Assembly (NCBI RefSeq): GCF_004343605.1
Contig: NZ_POSF01000013.1
Coordinates: 62,001-126,000, forward strand
From: Dehalobacter sp. 12DCB1
Lineage (GTDB): Bacteria; Bacillota; Desulfitobacteriia; Desulfitobacteriales; Syntrophobotulaceae
DNA length: 64,000 bases
Reading direction: 5' to 3'
A program made the translations under genes and the position numbers. The notes below the pieces were generated by a model that was given only the letters and a program-made list of their open reading frames with translations, ran no database searches and was not told where the DNA came from. Position 1 is the first letter of the stretch. The number at the start of each line of letters is the position of its first letter. Below, in pieces: positions 26,501 to 34,631 of this stretch.

Positions 26501-27178
26501 TCAAATGTCTATGATGGGTTCAATAAACATCACCTGCTCGATCATCGGCATCTTTTTCATTTCACTGCTGAGAGCATCCGTGATCGGCTCATCCGTCTCT
26601 ATAACCGCCAGCGCATTTTGCCCTTTGCCTTCTCTAGAGACTTTCATCTGGGCAATATTAACCCCTTCACCTGCTAGCAGTCTGGTTATTTCAGCTATCA
26701 TCCCCGGATAGTCCATATAGATCGCAATTAAAGCAGGATATTCCCCGGTGAACTCAACCTCAAAGCCGTTTACCTCGGTAATCAGTATTTTCCCGCCGCC
26801 CAACGATGAACCATTGATTTCAGCTTTTTCACCGCCCCAGCCGATCAGCAGGAAACGAACCGAATTCGGGTGTACATCACCCAGATTGACATTTTCAAAT
26901 ACCGTTTCCACCCCAGCCTCTAGTGCAATCTGCGAAGCCTCCCTGATTCGGCTATCATCCGGCTTCATCCCGAGCAGGCCTGCAGTCAAGGCAAGATGAG
27001 TTCCATGTCCCTTCCCCGTCTCAGCGAAAGAACCATGCAGCTGGATACGGGCCTGCTTCACTTTGGCACCAAGTATTTTCGCAGCCATCAGACCGAGCCT
27101 GACCGCCCCCGCCGTATGGGAACTTGATGGCCCGACCATTACCGGCCCCAACAGATCAAAAACGCTCCCAACCTTCAC
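26501..27178 (-). CDS. sdaAB: L-serine dehydratase, iron-sulfur type, beta subunit
   Basis: 225 residues. N-terminal domain GPVMVGPSSSHTAGAVRLG, C-terminal ACT domain (about 148-220) beginning ALIAIYMDYPGMIAEITRLLAGEGVNIAQMKVSR, a likely serine-sensing site. GTG start at 27176-27178 with AAGGAAGGTGA. First gene of sdaAB-sdaAA-recG, separated from fakA by the structured repeat and the fakA terminator. Confidence 0.95.
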   Translation of the reverse strand: MKVGSVFDLLGPVMVGPSSSHTAGAVRLGLMAAKILGAKVKQARIQLHGSFAETGKGHGTHLALTAGLLGMKPDDSRIREASQIALEAGVETVFENVNLGDVHPNSVRFLLIGWGGEKAEINGSSLGGGKILITEVNGFEVEFTGEYPALIAIYMDYPGMIAEITRLLAGEGVNIAQMKVSREGKGQNALAVIETDEPITDALSSEMKKMPMIEQVMFIEPIIDI

Positions 27179-27277
27179 TCGTTCACCTTCCTTCAGGGAT
27201 CATTTTGGTCAATCCGTTTTCATACATTCATACATTTTTTATGCTTAGTAATTTTACAAGACCATTATGCTAGGGTA

Positions 27278-27385
27278 AGTCTGGGGGCCACAATACTGCT
27301 TTCCGGCCGTTGTGCCCTCCGTGGCACAAAAGGCCGCGCTCCGCACTCCATGCTCCGCTCACAGCAGAACTGTGGTCCCCAGACT
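27278..27385 (+). repeat. Hairpin unit A of copy 2
   Basis: Outer stem AGTCTGGGGGCCACA (27278-27292) with 27371-27385, one G-T wobble. Second helix CTGCT (27296-27300)/AGCAG (27363-27367). Third CGGCC (27304-27308)/GGCCG (27332-27336). Apical TTGTGCC (27310-27316)/GGCACAA (27323-27329), loop CTCCGT. The constant block GCCGCGCTCCGC and ACTCCATGCTCCGCT follows. Confidence 0.85.
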
Positions 27386-27478
27386 GATCTTAAGGGTATT
27401 CAAGCCAGTCTGCATGTCAGAATGTAGATCATGCGGCTATTCAGATCGTTTTATTCGTCTTAAACCAATCTTATGATC

Positions 27479-27585
27479 AGTCTGCATGCCACAGTTCCGC
27501 GACAAGCGAAGCCTGGATGGCGTAGCGCGGCTTTTTGCGTCAAGGAAGACGCAATAGCCGAAAACGGTATTGTGGCATGCAGACT
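27479..27585 (-). repeat. Hairpin unit B of copy 2
   Basis: A perfect 15-bp outer stem AGTCTGCATGCCACA (27479-27493)/27571-27585. Inner CGGCT (27528-27532)/AGCCG (27556-27560). Apical TTGCGTC (27535-27541)/GACGCAA (27548-27554), loop AAGGAA. Each helix differs from unit A by paired changes that keep base pairing. Confidence 0.85.
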
Positions 27586-27662
27586 TACCCAAGCAGATTG
27601 GCTCAGGAGATCTGCCCTAACAAGATGCTTTCGAAGACCTTCATCAAGAAATCAGCTTGGAT

Positions 27663-27689
27663 AAAAAAACTTCGGCCGAAGCCGAAGTT
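27663..27689 (-). terminator. Terminator of yloU-fakA
   Basis: Minus strand AACTTCGGC-TTCG-GCCGAAGTT followed by TTTTT, directly after the fakA stop: a textbook UUCG-capped intrinsic terminator. Confidence 0.88.
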
Positions 27690-27695
27690 CTTTGT

Positions 27696-29420
27696 TTATT
27701 CAACCCCGAGAATATAATAATATAATGGCTGTTTCCCTGAATAAACCTCAACTTCAATCTCCGGTTTTTCCTCACTAAGCCAGTCCGTAAGCAGGCTTAC
27801 ATCTTCTTCGGCCATGTCTTTGCCGTAAAAAATGGTGACCAGATCCTTTTCACGCCAATTCATTTCCTCCAGAACATTTTTGGCAACGTCAAAAATATCT
27901 CTACCTGTCGTCTTTATTGTTCCCTCAATCAGGCCGAGAATATCCCCTTCGGCAATCTCCAGCTCGCCATACTGCGAATTTCTGACCGCATAAGTTACCT
28001 CTCCAGAACTTACTTGTCTGAACGCCGTTGTCATATTTTGGACGTTTTCCTCCGGAAGACTGTCGGAATTAAACGCAAGCAAAGAAGCAATCGCCTGCGG
28101 TATCGTCTTCGTCGGAATAACATAGATTTCCTTGTCTTCAATTAATTCGTTGACCTGACCGGCCGCCATAATGATGTTACTGTTGTTCGGCAGAAGGAAA
28201 ATATGGCGGGCGGGAACTTTCCTAATCGCTTCAGCAAGATCACTGGTACTCGGATTCATAGTCTGACCACCGAAAACAACCTCATCGACACCCAGACTGG
28301 TGAAGATTTGGGCAATGCCTTCTCCCATAGCAACTGCAACGATCCCATATTCCCTGACCCCTGTTGTCCCGACCGGAGCCGCCTGGCCTGAAGGAACCCC
28401 TAATGAAGCATCCGCGAGCTCACCGATATAAGCAGCTTCACTGCTTTCAGGCGCATTTTTGGTTTGATGGGCAGCCAGCTCATTTTGGGCAAGCATATTG
28501 TGAATCTGAACTTCATGCAGAGAACCATATTGGATGGCATAATCCAATATGAGTCCGGGATTTCGGGTATGAATATGGATCTTGACCACATCTTCCGTGC
28601 CGACGACCAACAAGCAGTCACCTTTGTCCAGGAGTGCCTGTCTTAGAACATCGGGATCAAGGCCATTTCCTTTTACCAGAAACTCAGTACAATATGGGAA
28701 TTCCAGGCTTTCAACGGCAATAATGCCTGAAACCTCAGAAACCTGGATCTCCTCCTGCTGTACCTCAGTGTAACCAATTTCCTTGCCTTCCAAGGCTGAG
28801 ATCCAGCCGTATAAAATAGTCAGGAAGCCCTGACCGCCGGCATCAACCACACCTGCCTGTTTCAGAACGGGCAACATCTCAGGCGTCCTGGCCAGCGCCT
28901 CTTCACCTTTTTCACAACCAGCCCTCAAAACTTCCAAAATATCAGTCGTTCCGCTTTTTGCTTTAAGATATGCACCCCGGGCAGTCTCCCTGGATACAGT
29001 AAGAATCGTTCCTTCGACCGGTTTCATCACTGCCTTGTACGCGCTTTCAACACCGGTTTGCAGCGCATGAGCCATCTGGAGAGCATTTGCTTCGTTAATC
29101 CCTTCCAAGCCCCTGGCAATCCCTCTCATGATCTGAGACAAAATAACACCTGAATTCCCCCTGGCGCCCATCAGGGAACCTGTAGAAGCGGCACTTGCAA
29201 CTTCATGCACAGAATTGCCCGTTACCTTATCTGCTGCCAATGATGCTGCTTTGAATGTCAAATTCATATTTGTACCCGTATCCCCGTCCGGGACCGGAAA
29301 TACATTCAAAGCATCAATTTCCTTTTTCCTTTGCTCCAGCAGACGAGACCCCGACCTTATCATATCTTTTAATACGTTTCCGTCAATTTTTTGAGCTATA
29401 GCTTCCGACACGGCTTTCAA
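27696..29420 (-). CDS. fakA: Fatty acid kinase subunit A / DAK2-domain protein YloV
   Basis: 574 residues. N-terminal DAK2 (Dha kinase-like) domain with NVFPVPDGDTGTNMNLT and GARGNSGVILSQIMRGIA, a middle domain with ALLDKGDCLLVVGTEDVVKIHIHT, and a C-terminal YloV domain (about 340-574). It phosphorylates fatty acids bound to FakB (DegV-type) partners, none of which is in this window. The start is TTG with GGAGG 7 nt upstream. It lies 45 bp after yloU, the conserved pair. Confidence 0.92.
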   Translation of the reverse strand: MKAVSEAIAQKIDGNVLKDMIRSGSRLLEQRKKEIDALNVFPVPDGDTGTNMNLTFKAASLAADKVTGNSVHEVASAASTGSLMGARGNSGVILSQIMRGIARGLEGINEANALQMAHALQTGVESAYKAVMKPVEGTILTVSRETARGAYLKAKSGTTDILEVLRAGCEKGEEALARTPEMLPVLKQAGVVDAGGQGFLTILYGWISALEGKEIGYTEVQQEEIQVSEVSGIIAVESLEFPYCTEFLVKGNGLDPDVLRQALLDKGDCLLVVGTEDVVKIHIHTRNPGLILDYAIQYGSLHEVQIHNMLAQNELAAHQTKNAPESSEAAYIGELADASLGVPSGQAAPVGTTGVREYGIVAVAMGEGIAQIFTSLGVDEVVFGGQTMNPSTSDLAEAIRKVPARHIFLLPNNSNIIMAAGQVNELIEDKEIYVIPTKTIPQAIASLLAFNSDSLPEENVQNMTTAFRQVSSGEVTYAVRNSQYGELEIAEGDILGLIEGTIKTTGRDIFDVAKNVLEEMNWREKDLVTIFYGKDMAEEDVSLLTDWLSEEKPEIEVEVYSGKQPLYYYILGVE

Positions 29421-29465
29421 AATTTATCCTCCTACTCATCCTAAGATCATCTAAGGTATTCTCAA

Positions 29466-29822
29466 CTATTCTAAAAATCTTACCCCTTGAACATTCACAT
29501 TTACTTCAGCCACTTTTAGACCTGTCATTGTCTCGACAGTATAGCGAACCCGATCCATCACATTGGAGGCAACTTCCGATATTTTAATTCCGTATCCCAC
29601 AATGATGTTAAGGTCTATGATCAAGTCCTCTTCCTGAACGGTGACGTTCACCCCTTTGGATAAGTTCTCCCTTTTAAGCAAACCTGAAACGCCATCCGAA
29701 ATCTTTCTCGAAGCCATACCCACCAACCCATAACACTCGATTGCCGCCGCACCTGAAATTGTAGCTATAACATCTTCTGATATTTCTACATTTCCCAGTT
29801 TTGTTTCCATCAGCTTTGCCAT
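29466..29822 (-). CDS. yloU: Asp23/YloU family envelope stress protein
   Basis: About 118 residues from the ATG at 29820-29822 (GAGG 8 nt upstream); an in-frame ATG 11 codons earlier has no ribosome-binding site. Asp23 fold seen in GNVEISEDVIATISGAAAIECYGLVGMASR and VNVTVQEEDLIIDLNIIVGYGIKI. The family is linked to cell-envelope homeostasis. It sits in the rpmB/yloU/fakA arrangement known from Bacillus. Confidence 0.9.
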   Translation of the reverse strand: MAKLMETKLGNVEISEDVIATISGAAAIECYGLVGMASRKISDGVSGLLKRENLSKGVNVTVQEEDLIIDLNIIVGYGIKISEVASNVMDRVRYTVETMTGLKVAEVNVNVQGVRFLE

Positions 29823-30163
29823 CTTCTTAACCTCGCTTTCCGTGTAATCCTGCATAAATTTAATCTTTTAAAAAATAAAATTCCACCTTGGAAGATTCAC
29901 CGTTTTCTTTAATATAATTAGGATAATATACACGGTAGCTTTCGTCAAATACTATGTGAATACCTTAGAGAACAACACCTTATTTTTTCTTATCAGTACC
30001 TGTTATATGTAGTATAATATATGCATAAAACATTTGCATTTGCAGGATGTATAAAACCTATATAAACCTTGTCGGATAATAAAAACCTACTCTTGCCAAT
30101 TCTTTTAAGTTCTGCTAAACTATAATAGTGTCATTTTTGGGTGAAAAGGAGGTAGAAGAAATC
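29823..30163. other. Divergent yloU-rpmB intergenic region
   Basis: 341 bp, AT-rich. On the plus strand TTATCA (29990-29995)-N17-TATAAT (30013-30018) is a plausible rpmB promoter, and a second TATAAT lies at 30121-30126 without a good -35. On the minus strand a TTGACG-N17-TATCCT candidate lies upstream of yloU. I see no spoVM gene here, although Bacillus has it near this position. Confidence 0.5.
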
Positions 30164-30355
30164 ATGGCTAATATTTGTGATGTTTGCGGAAAAGGAGTTT
30201 CTTCCGGGATGAGTGTCAGTCACTCCCATATTCGCTCCAAGCGTACCTGGAAACCAAACCTCCAGCGTGTCCGTGCTGTAGTGAACGGTACTCCCACCCA
30301 TGTCAAAGTCTGCACAAGATGCCTTCGTTCAGGTAAAGTGAAACGGGCAATCTAA
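30164..30355 (+). CDS. rpmB: 50S ribosomal protein L28
   Basis: 63 residues from ATG 30164 (AAAGGAGG upstream), beginning MANICDVCGKGVSSGMSVSH. Two CxxC pairs (CDVC, CTRC) form a zinc-type L28. Plus-strand gene opposite the surrounding minus-strand operons, as in Bacillus, followed by a strong terminator. Confidence 0.96.
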   Translation: MANICDVCGKGVSSGMSVSHSHIRSKRTWKPNLQRVRAVVNGTPTHVKVCTRCLRSGKVKRAI

Positions 30356-30389
30356 CTTTATCGTGAAACAACTGTGATTGGATTAAAAC

Positions 30390-30420
30390 AACCCCGACTT
30401 TAAAGCCGGGGTTTTTGCTT
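30390..30420 (+). terminator. Terminator of rpmB
   Basis: AACCCCG / CGGGGTT stem (30390-30396 with 30407-30413), with CTT/AAG pairing possible inside, followed by TTTTTGCTTTTT. It lies between the converging rpmB and thiN and may serve both. Confidence 0.8.
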
Positions 30421-30451
30421 TTTCAATCAATTTTGGAGAGTAAGTTTTACA

Positions 30452-31111
30452 TTAACAAGGTATTTGAACATAGATCAGAACTTTTCCTTCATGAATCTCA
30501 ATCGAGATATCTTCATCCCTAAACACATTGCTGATTCCACGCGGTGAATTATGCGCAAGCTTCAGCATATCCAGCTCATAGTACAGCCCTTTGGCAGATA
30601 CCCGCGCATCGTCAGATAAGGCAACGATCGACAATTGCTGACCAATGCTGCCCTTGATGTTCTCTTTACCTTGAAGCATCACCCAGGCATCGGATCTTGG
30701 GTCTTTCATCTTCAGCCGTCTGCCTTTTTCGGCATACGCAATCATGATTGATATGTTCCCCATCAGGTGATCCAGCCTTTTACCGCCGGCAGCATAAAGA
30801 ACAATTTCGTCCTGGGAACATCCCTGATAATCTAAATATGTATCTGCATAGGCCACGGCGAGCTCTAAATCTGTCTCATTTTTTTCGCAGGGATATTGTT
30901 TGACGGTCGTTTTGGCCGCTATACATTTTTCCAAATTTTCTTTTGTAATGGAATCGAGGTCCCCGATCAATACATCAGGGATTCTGCCCGAAGCAATGGC
31001 TTTGTTGCCCCCTCCGTCCGCACAGATCAACATCTCAATATGATTCTCGGTGAGTTCGCTGCGGCCCCACGCAGCATCCCATTCTCCGTTTGCCATGACT
31101 GCAACCTTCAT
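30452..31111 (-). CDS. thiN: Thiamine pyrophosphokinase
   Basis: 219 residues. Motifs ADGGGNKAI, DVLIGDLDSI, KNETDLELAVAYA, GGKRLDHLMGN and SPRGISN match the TPK/ThiN family, which transfers pyrophosphate from ATP to thiamine. The ATG overlaps the rpe stop (ATGA), so it is translationally coupled. Order rsgA-rpe-thiN is conserved. Confidence 0.93.
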   Translation of the reverse strand: MKVAVMANGEWDAAWGRSELTENHIEMLICADGGGNKAIASGRIPDVLIGDLDSITKENLEKCIAAKTTVKQYPCEKNETDLELAVAYADTYLDYQGCSQDEIVLYAAGGKRLDHLMGNISIMIAYAEKGRRLKMKDPRSDAWVMLQGKENIKGSIGQQLSIVALSDDARVSAKGLYYELDMLKLAHNSPRGISNVFRDEDISIEIHEGKVLIYVQIPC

Positions 31112-31812
31112 TGCTTAATTCCCCGGAATCTTTTATTTTTGTTGGTACGCTGTTCCTCTTTGGCGGCTTCAAGGATATCACAAATCGCCTGCTGCGGATC
31201 CGGAGAAGCAAATACGGCTGCACCGGCTACCAGGATCTCGGCCCCCGCTTTGCTTACCAGACGGGCTGTCTCAATATTAATTCCACCATCCACTTCAATA
31301 CGGCAAAGCGGGTTCACTTCCTTCAGGATCGCCGACAGTGCTACGATTTTCGGCAATACTTCTTGAATAAACTTTTGGCCGCCAAAACCAGGATTCACAG
31401 TCATCAGCAGCACAACATCAAGTTCCTGCAAAACATACGTCAGCATTTCCAGTGGGGTTGCAGGGTTTAGTGCAACGCCCACATTCACCCCAAGAGATTT
31501 GATCAGCTGGATGACCCGGTGAAGGTGCTTGGTTGCCTCAGCATGAATCGTGATCGAGTCGGCACCTGCCTTCACAAAATCTTCAACATACTTTTCAGGA
31601 TGTTCAATCATCAGATGAACATCAAACTCCAGCGACGATACCTTGCGGAGCGATCCAACAACTGCAGGACCTATTGAGATATTCGGAACAAAGTGTCCAT
31701 CCATAATATCTATATGCAGCATATCAATCCCCGCATTTTCAACAAGACTGACGTCCTCTCCCAATCTGGCAAAATTGGCAGACAGTATCGATGGGGCAAT
31801 CGTCAAAGCCAT
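31108..31812 (-). CDS. rpe: Ribulose-phosphate 3-epimerase
   Basis: About 234 residues from ATG 31810-31812 (AAGGAGG upstream); the frame is open 50 codons further up but that part has no ribosome-binding site and reads through the leader. TIM-barrel motifs: APSILSANFARLGEDV, HIDIMDGHFVPNISIGP, DVHLMIEHPEKYV, MTVNPGFGGQKFI, EVDGGIN. Interconverts Ru5P and Xu5P in the pentose phosphate pathway. Confidence 0.96.
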   Translation of the reverse strand: MALTIAPSILSANFARLGEDVSLVENAGIDMLHIDIMDGHFVPNISIGPAVVGSLRKVSSLEFDVHLMIEHPEKYVEDFVKAGADSITIHAEATKHLHRVIQLIKSLGVNVGVALNPATPLEMLTYVLQELDVVLLMTVNPGFGGQKFIQEVLPKIVALSAILKEVNPLCRIEVDGGINIETARLVSKAGAEILVAGAAVFASPDPQQAICDILEAAKEEQRTNKNKRFRGIKQ

Positions 31813-31927
31813 AAAGATCCTCCTTCCAAACCTATGGTGCTGTTTCTTTGCTGCGTGCAGTTTCTTATAATTCTTGTTACGGTTTTCTGTAATTATTCTT
31901 CGTTCAGCTCTGAAACCCTTTATTAGG

Positions 31928-31960
31928 GTATCAGAAAAGTTCAAAGTTACCTTCTGATAC
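31928..31960. repeat. Inverted repeat in rpe leader
   Basis: Perfect 9-bp arms GTATCAGAA (31928-31936) / TTCTGATAC (31952-31960), 15-nt loop, between rsgA and rpe. It has no T-run, so it is a hairpin or operator rather than a clear terminator. Confidence 0.4.
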
Positions 31961-31977
31961 ATCTAAGTACAGCTAAG

Positions 31978-31995
31978 ACTTGGCGCCAGCCAAGT
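31978..31995. repeat. Palindrome ACTTGGC-GCCA-GCCAAGT after rsgA
   Basis: A 7-bp stem directly abutting the rsgA stop codon; related to the palindrome at 17000-17015. Could help end rsgA transcripts, but no T-run follows. Confidence 0.4.
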
Positions 31996-32865
31996 TTAAT
32001 AATTTTTTTCATATTCGATGACTTCTTTTAAAAACTGCAGATAGTGCTCATATCTGAAAGAATTAATAAGGCTCTCACTCAGTGCTTCTTTTACAGCACA
32101 GTCAGGTTCCTTGTCATGAAGGCAGCTTGAAAAGCGGCATTCATGTTTAACCCGGACAAACTCAGGAAAGTAGGATTGCAGTTCCTCTCTCTTCATTTCG
32201 GGCAGGTATAGGGATGAAAATCCCGGCGTATCTGCAACAAGTCCTCCTGCTACAGAAAGAAGTTCGACGTGCCTGGTTGTATGCCTTCCCCGGCCGATTT
32301 TGTCGCTGACGTTACCTGTTTTAAGTGTCTTCCCCGGATTCAGGGCGTTAATCAGGCTAGATTTGCCAGATCCAGAAGGTCCTGCTAACACAGACACATT
32401 GCCCCTAAGCCGTTCAGCAACTTCATCGATTCCTGTCAGCGTCCGATTCGACACCTGGACGACTTCATAGCCGATCCTGCGGTAATCGACAGCCGGGGCT
32501 TGATTTCCAACATCCAAATCTTCCTTGGTGAATATGATCAAAATGCTGATTTCTGCTTTTCCAGCTTGAATGAGCAGCCTGTCTAGCAAATTGTAATCCG
32601 GATCAGGGGTCTTCAGGGAGAAAACCAAGAGGACCTGATCCACATTTGCAATATACGGCCTGACCAGAGAATTTTGACGTTCGAGTACCTTTTCAATTGT
32701 GGCTTTGTTCCCTGTCCCCGGAAGGACCAGCACCTTGTCGCCGGGGATAAAATCCTGCTTTTTCACACGAAAACGACCGCGCAGAGAGCATTCCCATACC
32801 CGGTCATCAGCGTATACGTAATAAAAGCCGGCATATCCTTTCATCAGTGTTCCCTGAATCAGCAT
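31996..32865 (-). CDS. rsgA: Ribosome small subunit-dependent GTPase RsgA
   Basis: About 289 residues from ATG 32863-32865; a GTG seven codons earlier is possible. OB-fold at the N-terminus, circularly permuted GTPase with NVDQVLLVFSLKTPDPDYNLLDRLL (G4-type region), GPSGSGKSSLINAL (G1) and DTPGFSSL (G3), then a zinc-binding C-terminal region (CRFSSCLHDKEPDCAVK). Releases RbfA during 30S maturation. It follows prkC, the order prkC-rsgA-rpe-thiN shared with Bacillus. Confidence 0.95.
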   Translation of the reverse strand: MLIQGTLMKGYAGFYYVYADDRVWECSLRGRFRVKKQDFIPGDKVLVLPGTGNKATIEKVLERQNSLVRPYIANVDQVLLVFSLKTPDPDYNLLDRLLIQAGKAEISILIIFTKEDLDVGNQAPAVDYRRIGYEVVQVSNRTLTGIDEVAERLRGNVSVLAGPSGSGKSSLINALNPGKTLKTGNVSDKIGRGRHTTRHVELLSVAGGLVADTPGFSSLYLPEMKREELQSYFPEFVRVKHECRFSSCLHDKEPDCAVKEALSESLINSFRYEHYLQFLKEVIEYEKNY

Positions 32866-32954
32866 ATATCCTGTTCTTTCCCCCACTCTAACTCAAATAG
32901 CGCCTGTACCTCTTATCAGGTCAAAAATGATAGCATCAGATATTTGCGCGCATT

Positions 32955-34631
32955 TTAGGCCGGGGGTCCCGGTCCCTGAGACACAACGATGGTCACTTCC
33001 GAACCCTGCTGGATTGGTTTGCCCGGTTTGGGTTCAGTGGTAATCACGGCTTTCTCCGGAAATAAATTTGATTCTTCCATGATTGGCATTACTTTCATAT
33101 CGTATTTTTCTAGGTAATCCGTGGTAAACTCCAGTGACATGCCTGTAAAATCAGGCATAGCAGTAATCGTTGGTTGAATCCCTTCGCTGACAAACAGTTC
33201 GATTTCTCCGTTCTTTGTCCAAGTCGAACCGGGCGCAACCGATTGTCCAAAAACATGTCCTTTCGAAACAGAAGCGCTCAGCATTGTTTTGACCGTAATA
33301 TTCGTGAAACCGGCTTCCTTAAGCGTACTCTCAGCGTTTTCCTGAAGCGGATACCCGGTTGTTACATTCGGCACTTTGATATATTCTACGCCTTTGCTAA
33401 TCTCAATGTCCACTGACCTTCCAGCCTTCACTTCACTCTTAGGCTTAATGCTTTGAGAAACAATCCCACCCTGCTTAATTTCATCGCTGTAGGTTTCGGT
33501 CCGGTTGCCGAGAGCCAGACGGGCTTTAGTCAATTCGATTTTAGCTTCTTCTACAGTCTTCCCGGTAAGATCCGGAACTGTAACCACCTGTGTATGGGTG
33601 AAAAACCAAACTCCCGACGATGCTCCGACAATTACAATCAGTGCAGAGATAACAATCATAATTAGAATCGGAATTTTCCTCCTGCGTTTTTTAGTACGCA
33701 GAAGCGCATCATTCTTGGCCTCATTCGGGATTACTTTATTCTTCAAGCCCTTATGAACTTGGGTCTGCATGGTATCTTCATGGTCGCTGGCCTGCCTTTT
33801 TTCCCAAACAATGGTCTCTCCGGCCTCAATCCTGTCGAGATCCTTGAGAAATTCTGCTGCACTTTTATAGCGATCCTGAACTGATTTAGCCAGTGCTTTC
33901 ATGATCACGGTTTCCAGTTCCGGGCTGACTCCGGCAACAAGCTTTCCAGGCAACTCGACTTCCTCTTGGATATGCTTCAAGGCGATGGTGATCGCAGTAT
34001 CTCCATCATACGGAAGCCTTCCTGCAATCAGTTCATAAAGGATGATTCCGAGCGAGTAGATATCGGACTGTTCCGTGGTCTGGGAGCCCTTGGCCTGTTC
34101 CGGTGACAGGTAATGCACTGAGCCGACGATATCCCCGGTATGAGTGACGGTTGCCGAAGAAGCGGCTCTGGCTATCCCAAAATCAGTGACTTTGGCCCTT
34201 CCATCCGGTGTAATTAAAATATTCTGCGGTTTGATGTCTCGGTGAATAATATTATTGGCATGTGCATGCACCAATGCTTCAGCAATTTGACGGACAATAT
34301 GAATCGCTTTATCCTGGGAAAGAGGTGCTTGTGTACGGATAATATCCTTTAGCGTCTGGCCTTTGACATACTCCATGACAATATAATCTTCGTTCCCGTC
34401 TCTGCCCACATCATAGATTGAAACGATGTTCTGGTGAGACAGGCTGGCTGCAGACTGAGCTTCCCGGCGAAAACGACGGATAAAACCCTCATCAGAAGCG
34501 TACTGTTCCCGCAAGACCTTGATAGCAACGGTTCTGTTCAGTAATGTATCCTTGGCCCGGTAGACGATTGCCATCCCTCCGGCCCCGATCTTTTCTTCTA
34601 TTTCATATCTTCCTCCGAACATCTTTTCCAT
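32955..34631 (-). CDS. prkC: PASTA-domain Ser/Thr protein kinase PrkC/PknB type
   Basis: 558 residues. Hanks-type kinase (about 8-270): GAGGMAIVYRAKD, VAIKVL, HRDIKPQNILI, DFGIARA with activation loop. A basic stretch and one transmembrane helix (about 320-345, IPILIMIVISALIVIVGASSG) are followed by three extracellular PASTA repeats (VVTVPDLTGKTVEEAK, IKVPNVTTGYPLQ, AMPDFTGMSLEF). Such kinases sense muropeptides or lipid II and control growth, division and, in Bacillus, germination. The ATG overlaps the pbpA stop (TAATG). Confidence 0.96.
   Translation of the reverse strand: MEKMFGGRYEIEEKIGAGGMAIVYRAKDTLLNRTVAIKVLREQYASDEGFIRRFRREAQSAASLSHQNIVSIYDVGRDGNEDYIVMEYVKGQTLKDIIRTQAPLSQDKAIHIVRQIAEALVHAHANNIIHRDIKPQNILITPDGRAKVTDFGIARAASSATVTHTGDIVGSVHYLSPEQAKGSQTTEQSDIYSLGIILYELIAGRLPYDGDTAITIALKHIQEEVELPGKLVAGVSPELETVIMKALAKSVQDRYKSAAEFLKDLDRIEAGETIVWEKRQASDHEDTMQTQVHKGLKNKVIPNEAKNDALLRTKKRRRKIPILIMIVISALIVIVGASSGVWFFTHTQVVTVPDLTGKTVEEAKIELTKARLALGNRTETYSDEIKQGGIVSQSIKPKSEVKAGRSVDIEISKGVEYIKVPNVTTGYPLQENAESTLKEAGFTNITVKTMLSASVSKGHVFGQSVAPGSTWTKNGEIELFVSEGIQPTITAMPDFTGMSLEFTTDYLEKYDMKVMPIMEESNLFPEKAVITTEPKPGKPIQQGSEVTIVVSQGPGPPA

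Larger units (their letters stand above)
27273..27593. repeat. Composite structured repeat, copy 2 (two inverted hairpin units)
   Basis: The second copy of the element at 10780-11194, between the sdaAB start and the fakA terminator. The ends are GGGTAAGTCTG at 27273 and CAGACTTACCCAAG to 27593. Unit A is 27278-27385 and unit B is 27479-27585, in opposite orientation. The spacer begins GATCTTAAGGGTATTCAAGC and continues GTCTGCATGTCAGAATGTAG, matching copy 1 with a few substitutions. Short open frames here are not credible genes. Confidence 0.85.

Noticed and set aside
29823..30451. spoVM gene near rpmB/thiN as in Bacillus
   Set aside because: No short frame resembling the 26-residue SpoVM helix was found on either strand.
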